This document shows positions 24,272 to 32,917 of a stretch of DNA of 64,000 nt, piece by piece. Below the pieces are notes generated by a model. That model saw nothing but the letters and a program-made list of their open reading frames with translations. It was not told where the DNA came from and ran no database searches. Source of the stretch: Streptomyces griseicoloratus. Its GTDB lineage: Bacteria; Actinomycetota; Actinomycetes; Streptomycetales; Streptomycetaceae. The stretch covers positions 22,989-86,988 of the forward strand of contig NZ_JACVQF010000127.1 in NCBI RefSeq assembly GCF_014534645.1, in the 5' to 3' direction. The translations under genes were made by a program, and so were the position numbers. Positions within the stretch are counted from its first letter, which is position 1. Each line of letters begins with the position of its first letter.

Positions 24272-27200
24272 ATGAACGACGCGACGGCACAGGACGGGGC
24301 GACGGCGATGGCGGCGGCAGGGACCGGGCCGGGCGCGGACGCGGAGGAGCTGCTGCGCGCCGGTGCCGTGCTGCCGCCCGGCACCACGGGGGCGGGCGAC
24401 CGGGCGGTGCCCATGGTCACGCAGGCCTACCGGCATCCCGGGCTCGACGGCCGGGTCGTCGTGCGCCTGACCCCCGTGGAAGCCGCGGGACAGGACGAGG
24501 ACCCGCGCACCGGCTTCCTCGGCCTCGAACCCGTGGGCGAGCCGGTGGAGGTCGGTCTCGGGCAGCCCCGGGCACTGGGCTTCCCTGAATGGGTGCTCGT
24601 CCGCCACCCCGCGGACGCCCACCTGGCCATGTCCCTGGTCGAGGAGATGGACAAGGTCGCGCGGACGGTGAGATCCAGACCGAAGAAGGCCCGCGCCACC
24701 TACGAGACGATCGGCGAACGGCTCGCCGGATCCGTGCCGCACTTCCTGCCGGCCTTCTACGAGCAGGCGGGCCGGGTGTTCCTGGCCGCCGACGAGAAGG
24801 CGTACGCGTCCCAGATGTTCGTCAACGCGCGCAAGGCCGAGACGGCGCACGCGCTGCCGTTCGACGAGGCCCGCATGGACGCGGTCTTCCTGGAGTTCGC
24901 CCTGGCCGACGCCATGCCGACGAAGGTGCTCGCCGGCTACGCCAAGGGACTGTCGTCCCGGGTCCCGGCGGCGACGGCGTTCCGGCATCTGCGCGGGCTC
25001 TTCGTCCGGCTCGCGGCCAACGGGCAGCCTCCGTCGAGTCCGGGCGCCGCCGAACTGCGCAAACTGGCCAGGGCGGTCGCGGGCAAGAACGCGCTCGCGG
25101 AGGAGATCGCCTATCTGCGCGAGATGCTGGCGCTGCCCGGCACGGCCAGGGCACCCCTCGGCTGGTGGAAGGCCCACCGGCCCGCCCTGCTGGAGCTGAC
25201 CCGGCGGGAGCCCGCCGTCCGCGGCACGCTGCTGGGGATCATGCCCGCGGAGTGGGAGCAGGAGGAACTGCCCCAGTGGCTGGACCTGCTGGAGAAGACC
25301 GGCGCCACCGCCGGGCTGTGCAACGCCGCGCTGCCCGCCGAGGAGCGGTCCCCCGACGGCACGGCGGGATGGGCGCGCAGGTTCTTCGCGCTGTGCCGGA
25401 CCGCCGACGGGAGCCTTGCCCCGGCCGGGCTGTACCCGCTCGTCGACCGCATGGCCGGCGTCCTGCGCACCGAACTGGAGACCACCGGCGGTACGTTGCC
25501 GCCCCCGGTCAGCGATGTGGACCTCCTCGACCAGCTCCTGGCCCTGGGCGTACCGGTGGCGGAACCCGGGGAGCGGGCGCGACTCGGCCTGACGGCGTGG
25601 GCCGCCCGCGAGGACCGCCGCGACCTCCTCGCCCTGGCGGCCGACGCCCGCTTCCGCCCGGCGTTCCGGCGCGCCTGCCCCACGGACGACAGGGCGAACG
25701 ACAAGCAGACCGTCCTCACCCTCGCCGAGTCCCCCGGCGGGCGTCCGATGCTCGCCGAATGGGTGGCCGAGGTCAGCCGTGCGTATCTCACCGCCGAACT
25801 CCCGGCGTTCTCCGGCTACTCCGGAGTCCTGCGGACGCTGGGCTGGCTGCCCGGCGAGGTGCTGGCCGTCGCCGAGGAGGCCGTACGCGAGGCGCTGGCC
25901 ACCGGCCTCGCCCCGGCGCTCGCCCGGACCCTGCGCAGCGGGCTCCTCGACGAGCTGGGCTGGCCCGCGTGGGACGAGGCACTCGCGTCGGCCGCGTCGC
26001 GGGACGCGACGGCGGCGATCCGCGTCACCGACTCCTGGCCGTACCTCGTCGTCGTCGCCGGTACGGAGGTCCGCGTGATCGGCCCCGAGGGCACGGTGCT
26101 CACGCACGAGGCGTGCCTCCCGGCGGACCCGTCGGACCGACTCCGCCGCATCGACTGCCTGTACGTGGACGGTGAACTGTTCGTCTGGTGGTACTCGTAC
26201 GCCGCGTCCGCCGGGCGGGGGCACTGGCACCACTGTGCGGACGCCCCGCCGATACCGGTCGAGGGCGCCGTCCACAGCTCCTACGTCACCAAGGTGGACG
26301 GGAGCGACGGTTCCGGCGGAGGCATGGCCCCCGTCTCCCTGCCGCTTCCCGGGGGCGGCCGGACCACCGGTCACGGTGTGCTGCGCCGCGGGGACACCGT
26401 GGTTCCGGGGAGACGGCCGGTCATCAGCGACGGGACGTCGTACTGGGTGTGGGTCAAGGACTGGTCCGACGACAAGCGCAGCGCCTGGCACGCCTACGAC
26501 CCGGCCGGCGACACGCTGGGCGAACCCGGGGTGCCCCGGTGGATCGAGGAGGGACTGCGCACCGCACCGGGAGGTGACCTGGAGGCTTCCTGGCTGCGGC
26601 CCGCCCCCTCGGTCGAACCGGGCCCGGTGTGCGCCCCGGTGGACGGACTCCTCGGCTGGCGCGTCGTGACGCTGCCCGACGGCTCGCGGCGCGGCGAGGA
26701 CCTGGCCGGACGCTCCGTCGTCGTACCCGCCGAGACCGGTGCGAGCCCGCGGCACGCGCTGGAGATGCCCGGCACCGGCCGGCTCCTGGCCGTGGTCCGG
26801 CGGTACAGCGGGATCCAACTGCTCGACACCGACGGCAGCGTGGTCGCACAAGTGTCCTCGGATCAGACCGCCGGCCCCTTCACCGCCGGTACCCCGCTGC
26901 TTCCCCCGTTGCGCTACTGGCACATGCTCCGGCCCCGCGACCCGGAGGGCTCCGCGGCGCTCCGCCGGACGGGCGAGGACACCGCGGCGGCTCTGCTGGC
27001 AGGGGCGCTGTCCGAGACCGAGGACGGGGACCTGGTGCCCGGACTGGTCCGCACACTGCTGCCGCAGGTCGGCCACGAGGCACTGCGCGCGGGCATCACC
27101 GGGGTGGCACGGTACGCCGCCGAGCATCAGCGCACCCTGGACGCGGCCCTCGAACGGCTCGACGCGGCACTCACGGGCGATGTCCCCGAGGAGCCACGGC

Positions 27201-29299
27201 CCAAGCCGGGCGACGGTCTGCTCGCCTCCGCGGTGGGCGGCGCCGGCCTGACCGAACGCGACCGCCGCTGGTACTACGACTTCCACCACCACCTCTTCGA
27301 GCTGCCGCACCTGCTCGCCCGGTCGATGAAGGGCCTGACCGAGCCGGCGCCCGCGGGCAGCGTGCACCACACCCTGGCGAAGCAGTCGTCGTTGGAGCAC
27401 CTGAACGTGCTGGCCCTGCCCGTACTGCCGGCCCTGCTGGCGCTGCGGGCCGCTTCCGAGGCCACGGTGGAGGAGCACCGGGAGGCGCTGGACGCCTTCC
27501 TCGCAGAACTGGACGCGCAGCGGCTCACGGAGCTGGAGCCCGGCCACTGGCGCCGTGTCCGGCTGCGTCTGGACCACGGCCTGTTCAAGGGGCCCGACGC
27601 CGTGGGGGGTTACCCGAAACCGGCCCTGCTCGACCTGGGCGGCGGCGCGTTCCTCCTCTTCCCCGACACGTGGTACCAGTTCGCCCGCGAGTACGACCCG
27701 TCCGACACCTCGGGCAGGCACTACGGAGCCGTCCACCACGATCCCTCCGGCCGGTTCGAGGCACCCGCTCCCTACGACCTCGTCTCCGCCGAGCCGTTCG
27801 TGCCGGAGACGACGCGTGCCCCCGGCTGGGTCGCGGCCTTCCGGGCCGAGCTCGCCGAGCGGGGTCCGGCACCCTGGCGCCCGGAGGCCGCCGAGGAGTT
27901 CGCCCGGCTGACCGGCGTCACCCCGTCCGTGGCCCGGCTGGTCCTCGCCGGAGTGCCCACGATCGACGACAAGCGGGAGGCCGTGCCCTCCGCGACGCTG
28001 AAGACCATCGGGGTGAAGTCCGCCGACGCCCGCGTGGCCAAGGACGAACTGAGGTCGCTCGACACCGGCGCCCTGCGGGCCGTCGTGGCGGCGCTGCTGC
28101 CCGCCGAGCCGTCCCGGTTGTGGACGCACGGCCCCGACGCCGCCGCGGCGGCCGAGGTCTGGAACGAGCGGCTGGGCCGGCGCATCCCCGTCCCCGAGGA
28201 GGTGCTGAACGACGCGGTCCGCACCGTGGACTCCAAGGGATGGGCACCGGCCGAGGCACTGCGCGGATTCCTCGACGTGTCCGCCGAACCCCGGCTGAGC
28301 CGGGACCGGACCTGGACGGCCGGCCGGTATTACCTCCAGTCCGCCGGCGACACGCCCGGCTTCGACACCTCCGTGCTGAAGGGTTCGGTGGCCCTGGCCG
28401 CATGGCTGGCCCACCGCCTCCCGTCGGGCGATCCGATCCGCGCCGTCCTGCCCGGGGTGCTGACCGCGATACGCGACCGGCTCGCCGGCCCCGGTCTGCT
28501 GATCGATCTCCACCGGCGGGTGGACCCGGAGGAGTTCCGCCGGGCCGCCGGAGACCCCTCCGAGACCGGCGACGGCTTCGAACGCTACGGCGCGGTCGTG
28601 CTGGGCACCGAGGGCCCCAACCCGTACGCCGCCGTCCGGACGGCGCTGCTGGACCCGGCCGGCAGCGATCCCCACCTGGCCGCACTGGCCGTGGGTGAAC
28701 GGCCGAACGCCGTGGAGACCGCCCTGCGCCTGGTGCACGACGAGCGGTTCGCCGAACTGCTCGCCGACCCCGGCGACCCGGCGGCGGGCGCACGCGACGA
28801 GGACGGCCTGTGGTGGCCGCAGGACCCGTCCCGGTCCGTGCCCGACCTCGTCGGTGACGCGGCCAAGCGGTACGGCATCGGCGAGGACGCCGCCGTCGTC
28901 TACCTGATGCTGCTCGCCATGCCGGACCCCACCGACCGCAACACCGCCCGCTGGACCGGCTGGGCGAAGCAGCGCGGCGGAACGGCCCGGCTGCGTGCCG
29001 CCCGCGCCGAACTCGCCGCCACCGGCCTCGTGGTCGAGGGCAAGCGCTCCAAGGCCGGACGCTCGCTGTTCCTGCCCGGCGGCTGGACCCAGCTCGCGAA
29101 TCCGCACCTTCCGCTGGAGCGGTGGAAGCTGCCGATGTACGACCTGCTCGACGGCGAGGAGGCCGTCCTGGGCGTCGTCGTGCCCACCGGACCCGTCGCC
29201 GGTCTCTACCGCGAGGCATGGCGGCGGATCGAGGACGGTGACGAGCCCCGACTGGAGGAAATGGAGGTGCCCCGGCCCCGGAAGGGCCGCCGCCGCTGA
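24272..29299 (+). CDS. 1,675-aa protein of the yeh-like vWA/SWIM operon, function unknown
   Basis: Start ATG 24272 after AGGAAAGG at 10 bases; a GTG at 24233 overlapping the previous stop (GTGA) would add 13 residues. No signal, no membrane helix, no Walker A. Residues about 125-330 look alpha-helical and TPR-like (FYEQAGRVFLAADEKAYASQMFVNARKAE). The middle (about 590-800) looks beta-rich, like a propeller (SDGTSYWVWVKDWSDDKRSAWHAYD). A region near 1000-1150 is rich in His and aromatic residues (WYYDFHHHLFELPHLLARSM). The C-terminus is basic. Large proteins of this kind are often annotated as DNA-binding next to MoxR, DUF5682 and vWA genes. Its role is probably as scaffold or effector; that is inference. 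Confidence 0.7.
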   Translation: MNDATAQDGATAMAAAGTGPGADAEELLRAGAVLPPGTTGAGDRAVPMVTQAYRHPGLDGRVVVRLTPVEAAGQDEDPRTGFLGLEPVGEPVEVGLGQPRALGFPEWVLVRHPADAHLAMSLVEEMDKVARTVRSRPKKARATYETIGERLAGSVPHFLPAFYEQAGRVFLAADEKAYASQMFVNARKAETAHALPFDEARMDAVFLEFALADAMPTKVLAGYAKGLSSRVPAATAFRHLRGLFVRLAANGQPPSSPGAAELRKLARAVAGKNALAEEIAYLREMLALPGTARAPLGWWKAHRPALLELTRREPAVRGTLLGIMPAEWEQEELPQWLDLLEKTGATAGLCNAALPAEERSPDGTAGWARRFFALCRTADGSLAPAGLYPLVDRMAGVLRTELETTGGTLPPPVSDVDLLDQLLALGVPVAEPGERARLGLTAWAAREDRRDLLALAADARFRPAFRRACPTDDRANDKQTVLTLAESPGGRPMLAEWVAEVSRAYLTAELPAFSGYSGVLRTLGWLPGEVLAVAEEAVREALATGLAPALARTLRSGLLDELGWPAWDEALASAASRDATAAIRVTDSWPYLVVVAGTEVRVIGPEGTVLTHEACLPADPSDRLRRIDCLYVDGELFVWWYSYAASAGRGHWHHCADAPPIPVEGAVHSSYVTKVDGSDGSGGGMAPVSLPLPGGGRTTGHGVLRRGDTVVPGRRPVISDGTSYWVWVKDWSDDKRSAWHAYDPAGDTLGEPGVPRWIEEGLRTAPGGDLEASWLRPAPSVEPGPVCAPVDGLLGWRVVTLPDGSRRGEDLAGRSVVVPAETGASPRHALEMPGTGRLLAVVRRYSGIQLLDTDGSVVAQVSSDQTAGPFTAGTPLLPPLRYWHMLRPRDPEGSAALRRTGEDTAAALLAGALSETEDGDLVPGLVRTLLPQVGHEALRAGITGVARYAAEHQRTLDAALERLDAALTGDVPEEPRPKPGDGLLASAVGGAGLTERDRRWYYDFHHHLFELPHLLARSMKGLTEPAPAGSVHHTLAKQSSLEHLNVLALPVLPALLALRAASEATVEEHREALDAFLAELDAQRLTELEPGHWRRVRLRLDHGLFKGPDAVGGYPKPALLDLGGGAFLLFPDTWYQFAREYDPSDTSGRHYGAVHHDPSGRFEAPAPYDLVSAEPFVPETTRAPGWVAAFRAELAERGPAPWRPEAAEEFARLTGVTPSVARLVLAGVPTIDDKREAVPSATLKTIGVKSADARVAKDELRSLDTGALRAVVAALLPAEPSRLWTHGPDAAAAAEVWNERLGRRIPVPEEVLNDAVRTVDSKGWAPAEALRGFLDVSAEPRLSRDRTWTAGRYYLQSAGDTPGFDTSVLKGSVALAAWLAHRLPSGDPIRAVLPGVLTAIRDRLAGPGLLIDLHRRVDPEEFRRAAGDPSETGDGFERYGAVVLGTEGPNPYAAVRTALLDPAGSDPHLAALAVGERPNAVETALRLVHDERFAELLADPGDPAAGARDEDGLWWPQDPSRSVPDLVGDAAKRYGIGEDAAVVYLMLLAMPDPTDRNTARWTGWAKQRGGTARLRAARAELAATGLVVEGKRSKAGRSLFLPGGWTQLANPHLPLERWKLPMYDLLDGEEAVLGVVVPTGPVAGLYREAWRRIEDGDEPRLEEMEVPRPRKGRRR

Positions 29300-29314
29300 A
29301 CCCTGACACGGAGA

Positions 29315-29349
29315 CGGGGCGGCCGCCGCGCCCGCACACGGCCGCCCCG
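29315..29349 (+). terminator. Strong hairpin between the 1,675-aa gene and the DUF5682-vWA gene
   Basis: CGGGGCGGCCG (29315-29325) and CGGCCGCCCCG (29339-29349) form a perfect 11-bp stem with a 13-base loop and no U-tract. It could reduce read-through inside the operon, giving less of the vWA and SWIM proteins than of the first two. Confidence 0.6.
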
Positions 29350-29386
29350 CCTGACCGCTCGCCCGAGCCGACCGCACCTGGAACCC

Positions 29387-32300
29387 ATGACCGCAAGAGA
29401 AGAGACGGCCGCTCAGGTCGCCGCGCCGGCGGCCCGCGCACGGCCGTATCTGATCGGCGTACGGCACCACAGCCCCGCGCTGGCCGTCGCCGTGCCCCGA
29501 CTGCTGGACGCCGCGGCCGCCGAGGTCGTCTGCGTCGAACTGCCGGCCGACTTCCAGCCGTGGCTGCCGTACCTGGCCGACCCGCGCACCGTCGCGCCCG
29601 TGGCACTGGCCGGCGCCCACCAGGACGGACGGCTGCACTTCCACCCCCTCGCCGACTTCTCCCCGGAGCTGGCGGCGATCCGCTGGGCGCGGGAACGAGG
29701 CGCGGAAGTGATCTGCTGCGACCTGCCCCTCACGGCCCCGAACTGGTCTGCCGGCCCGGCGAGGGGCGCGGAGGCGACCGGGCCGGGCGGGAACGACCTG
29801 TGGGACCGCACCGTGGAGGTGCTGGCCCCCGGCGGCACCCCCGAGGCCGTGCGCCGCGCCGCCCTCGGCATCGGCTGGGCGCTGCGCCGGGACCAGCGGG
29901 CCCGGGGCGGGATTCCGGCCCTCGACCTCGCCCGCGAGGCACACATGCGCCGCGCCGTCGCCGCGGCCGGAGAGCGCCGGGTCGCGGCGGTGATCGGCGC
30001 CTTCCACGCCCCCGCCCTGGCCGGCGCCGACGAGCCCCCGGCCCCCGGCACCGGCGCCCTGCCGGACACGGGCCCGGGCTCCCCGGTCGTCACGTCGCTC
30101 GTGCCGTACGCCTTCGCCCAGCTGGACTCCCGTTCCGGCTACCCCGCAGGCGTCCGCGACCCGCGCTGGCAGCAGGCGGCGTTCGAAGCCGCCGGCGATC
30201 CCGGCCGGATACGCGACGCCGCCGCCCGCCTCATCACCGAACTGTGCCGGGAGATCCGCGCGAGCGGGCACACCGCCGGTACGGGTGAGGCGATCGAGAC
30301 CCTGCGGCTGGCCTGCGACCTCGGCACACTGCGCGGCCTGCCCGCACCCGGCCGGAGCGAACTGCTGGAAGCGGTGACGTCCGTACTGGGCCAGGGAGAG
30401 CCCCTCGGCCGGGTCGCGGACGCGGTACTGGTCGGCACGGGCCGCGGCCGCACCGCCCCCGGCACACCCCGTTGCGGACTCGGCCCCTGGGTGGAAGCGG
30501 AACTCGCGTCGCTGCGGCTGCCCGGTCCCGGCGCCCCCGACCGGCGGGAGATCCGGCTCTCGCCGCTCCGCTCCGCCCTCGACGCCCGGCGCGAGATCCT
30601 GCTCCAGCGCCTCAAGGAATGCGGGGCCGGCTACGCCGAGCCGGCCGAGGTGTCCGCCGCCGGGGACGGAAAGGCCCTCACCACCCGCTGGAGCGCGGCC
30701 TGGACCCCGGCCGTCGCCGGCCGGCTGGAACTGGTGGGCGCCAGAGGCGTCACCGCCGCCCAGGCGGCCGACGCCACCCTCCGGGAGCACCACCGCCGCG
30801 CGTCGGACGCCGGCGGAGCCACCCCGGCCCTGCTCATCGACCTGCTGGGGGCCGCGGCCCGGTGCGCCCTGCCCGGCCTGGTCGGCGACTGTCTCACGGA
30901 GGCCGCCCGCCTCCTGCCGGCCGCGGCCACCCTGCCCGAACTGCTCCGTGCCCTGGACGTGTCGGAGTCGATACGCCGGGAGCATCTGCCCGGCACCACC
31001 GAGCGCCTGCGCCTCAGGGCCGCCCAACTCTCCGGCACGCTCCTGGAAGCAGCCGTGCGCGCCCTGCCCGGGCTGGCAGGCAGCGACGAGAAGGAGGACG
31101 CCGCCGCTCTCGTGACCCTGGCCGTCAGGAGCGCCGAGGACCGGCTCGGCCTGCGCCTGGACGGCGAGCTGCGGCGGCTTGGCCGCGACGGCTCCCCGCT
31201 CGTCCAGGGCGCGGCCCTCGCCGCCCGGGTGCTGCTCGGCCTCGACAGCTCGACACTGCTGGGCACCAGGCTCGCCGGCTGGGTCGACACGGCGACGGGA
31301 CCGGACACCCGGCACCGGCTGGAGCGCAGGCTCACCGGACTGCTCGTCGCCGCCGCACCGCTGATCGAGTCCGCGCCCACCGCCCTCGACCCGCTGCTGG
31401 AGCGCGTCGAGACCATGAGCGACCGGAGCTTCCTCGACCGGCTTCCCGCCCTGCGCGGCGGCTTCCGGGCCCTCACACCGGCGGGACGGGGGCGCCTGCT
31501 GGCCGCTGTGACCGACCGCCTGGGCGACCGGCCCGACCTCCGGCTCACCGCGCCCGCCGCGCTGGTCGGCCGGTGGGCCGAGGCCGACGACGAGGGCCTT
31601 GCCGTACTGAGGGAACTGGGCCTGGCGGACCTGGCGGTCCCCTCGGCACCGGCCTCGCCCGCCGACACCGGGACCGGCGCCCGGGAACCCGCGCACGAGC
31701 CCGCACGCGGCGGCCCGGCGCACGCGGCGCCACGGATCGGTCCCGCCGACCGCTGGCGGCTGCTGCTCGGCCGCGACACGGCGAAACTCCCTCCCGATCT
31801 GTGGCCCTACGCCCGCGCCCTCGACGAGCTGTTCGAGCAGGGCGGTGAGGAGAGCGCGGACGGCAGCGCGCCCGACGGCCGTGCCGAGGGGGCCGGCGAC
31901 GGGGCACAGGGGGAGGCGGAGCCGGCCGACGGCACCGGCCCGGACCAGGGCACGGGCGGCCAGGGCCGGGCCTATGCCAGTGCCCGTCACTGGGCGGAGG
32001 ACCTGGAGGCGCTCTTCGGCGCGGACATCCGGGAGGAGGTCCTGGGCCGTGCCGTCGCCGACGGCCGCACGGATGTGATCCCTCACCTCGACCCCGGTTC
32101 GGTACGTCCCTCCGTGGAACTGCTGTCCTCCGTGCTGTCGCTCGCCAGGGGCATGCCGGAGCAGCGGGTGGCGAGTCTCCGGCCGCTGGTCAAACGGCTG
32201 ATCGAGGAACTCACCCGGGAACTCGCCACCCGGCTGCGCCCCACGCTGACCGGCCTCACCACGCCCCGTCCCACCCGGTGCCCCGGTGGCCGGCTCGACC

Positions 32301-32917
32301 TGCCCCGGACGCTGCGGGCCAACCTCGCGCACACCCGCCGGCTGGAGGACGGCAGGGTCGAGGTCGTGCCCGAACGGCCGGTCTTCCGGACCCGTACCGC
32401 ACGGGAGAGCGACTGGCGGCTCATCCTCGTCGTCGACGTCTCCGCCTCCATGGAGTCCTCGGTCATCTGGGCGGCGCTCACCGCCGCCGTGCTCGGCGGT
32501 GCGCCCATGCTCTCCACCCACTTCCTCGCCTTCAGCACGGAAGTCGTCGACCTCACCGACCGGGTGGCCGATCCGCTCTCCCTGCTGCTGGAGGTGAAGA
32601 CCGGCGGCGGCACACACATCGCGGCCGGGCTCGCCCACGCCCGCTCGTTGGTGACGGTGCCGAGCCGCACCCTGATGGTCGTCGTGAGCGACTTCGAGGA
32701 GGGTTTCGCTGTCGGCGGTCTGCTGACGCAGACCAGGGCCCTCGTCTCCTCCGGTGTCCAACTGCTGGGCTGCGCCGCTCTGGACGGCGACGGAGCCCCC
32801 CGCTACTCCGTGCCGGTCGCCCGGAGACTCGTCGCGGCCGGTATGCCGGTGGCCGCCCTCAGTCCCCTCTCGCTCGCCCGCTGGGTGGGCGAGCGTCTTC
32901 GCGGAGCGACCCGATGA
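29387..32917 (+). CDS. DUF5682 - vWA fusion protein
   Basis: 1,176 aa. Residues about 20-800 are DUF5682-like: the N-terminus (YLIGVRHHSPALAVAVPRLL, VCVELPADFQPWL, GAFHAPAL) has the HHSP and Glu pattern of the ChaN/TraB/EreA-like fold. A linker rich in Gly, Asp and Glu (about 825-860) leads to a C-terminal von Willebrand A domain with complete MIDAS: D1017-x-S1019-x-S1021, T1076 and D1102. In E. coli the corresponding functions are separate genes (yehM, yehP). The vWA domain would normally partner a MoxR ATPase, which is missing here. The start has a weak ribosome binding site; the stop overlaps the SWIM gene (ATGA). Confidence 0.8.
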   Translation: MTAREETAAQVAAPAARARPYLIGVRHHSPALAVAVPRLLDAAAAEVVCVELPADFQPWLPYLADPRTVAPVALAGAHQDGRLHFHPLADFSPELAAIRWARERGAEVICCDLPLTAPNWSAGPARGAEATGPGGNDLWDRTVEVLAPGGTPEAVRRAALGIGWALRRDQRARGGIPALDLAREAHMRRAVAAAGERRVAAVIGAFHAPALAGADEPPAPGTGALPDTGPGSPVVTSLVPYAFAQLDSRSGYPAGVRDPRWQQAAFEAAGDPGRIRDAAARLITELCREIRASGHTAGTGEAIETLRLACDLGTLRGLPAPGRSELLEAVTSVLGQGEPLGRVADAVLVGTGRGRTAPGTPRCGLGPWVEAELASLRLPGPGAPDRREIRLSPLRSALDARREILLQRLKECGAGYAEPAEVSAAGDGKALTTRWSAAWTPAVAGRLELVGARGVTAAQAADATLREHHRRASDAGGATPALLIDLLGAAARCALPGLVGDCLTEAARLLPAAATLPELLRALDVSESIRREHLPGTTERLRLRAAQLSGTLLEAAVRALPGLAGSDEKEDAAALVTLAVRSAEDRLGLRLDGELRRLGRDGSPLVQGAALAARVLLGLDSSTLLGTRLAGWVDTATGPDTRHRLERRLTGLLVAAAPLIESAPTALDPLLERVETMSDRSFLDRLPALRGGFRALTPAGRGRLLAAVTDRLGDRPDLRLTAPAALVGRWAEADDEGLAVLRELGLADLAVPSAPASPADTGTGAREPAHEPARGGPAHAAPRIGPADRWRLLLGRDTAKLPPDLWPYARALDELFEQGGEESADGSAPDGRAEGAGDGAQGEAEPADGTGPDQGTGGQGRAYASARHWAEDLEALFGADIREEVLGRAVADGRTDVIPHLDPGSVRPSVELLSSVLSLARGMPEQRVASLRPLVKRLIEELTRELATRLRPTLTGLTTPRPTRCPGGRLDLPRTLRANLAHTRRLEDGRVEVVPERPVFRTRTARESDWRLILVVDVSASMESSVIWAALTAAVLGGAPMLSTHFLAFSTEVVDLTDRVADPLSLLLEVKTGGGTHIAAGLAHARSLVTVPSRTLMVVVSDFEEGFAVGGLLTQTRALVSSGVQLLGCAALDGDGAPRYSVPVARRLVAAGMPVAALSPLSLARWVGERLRGATR

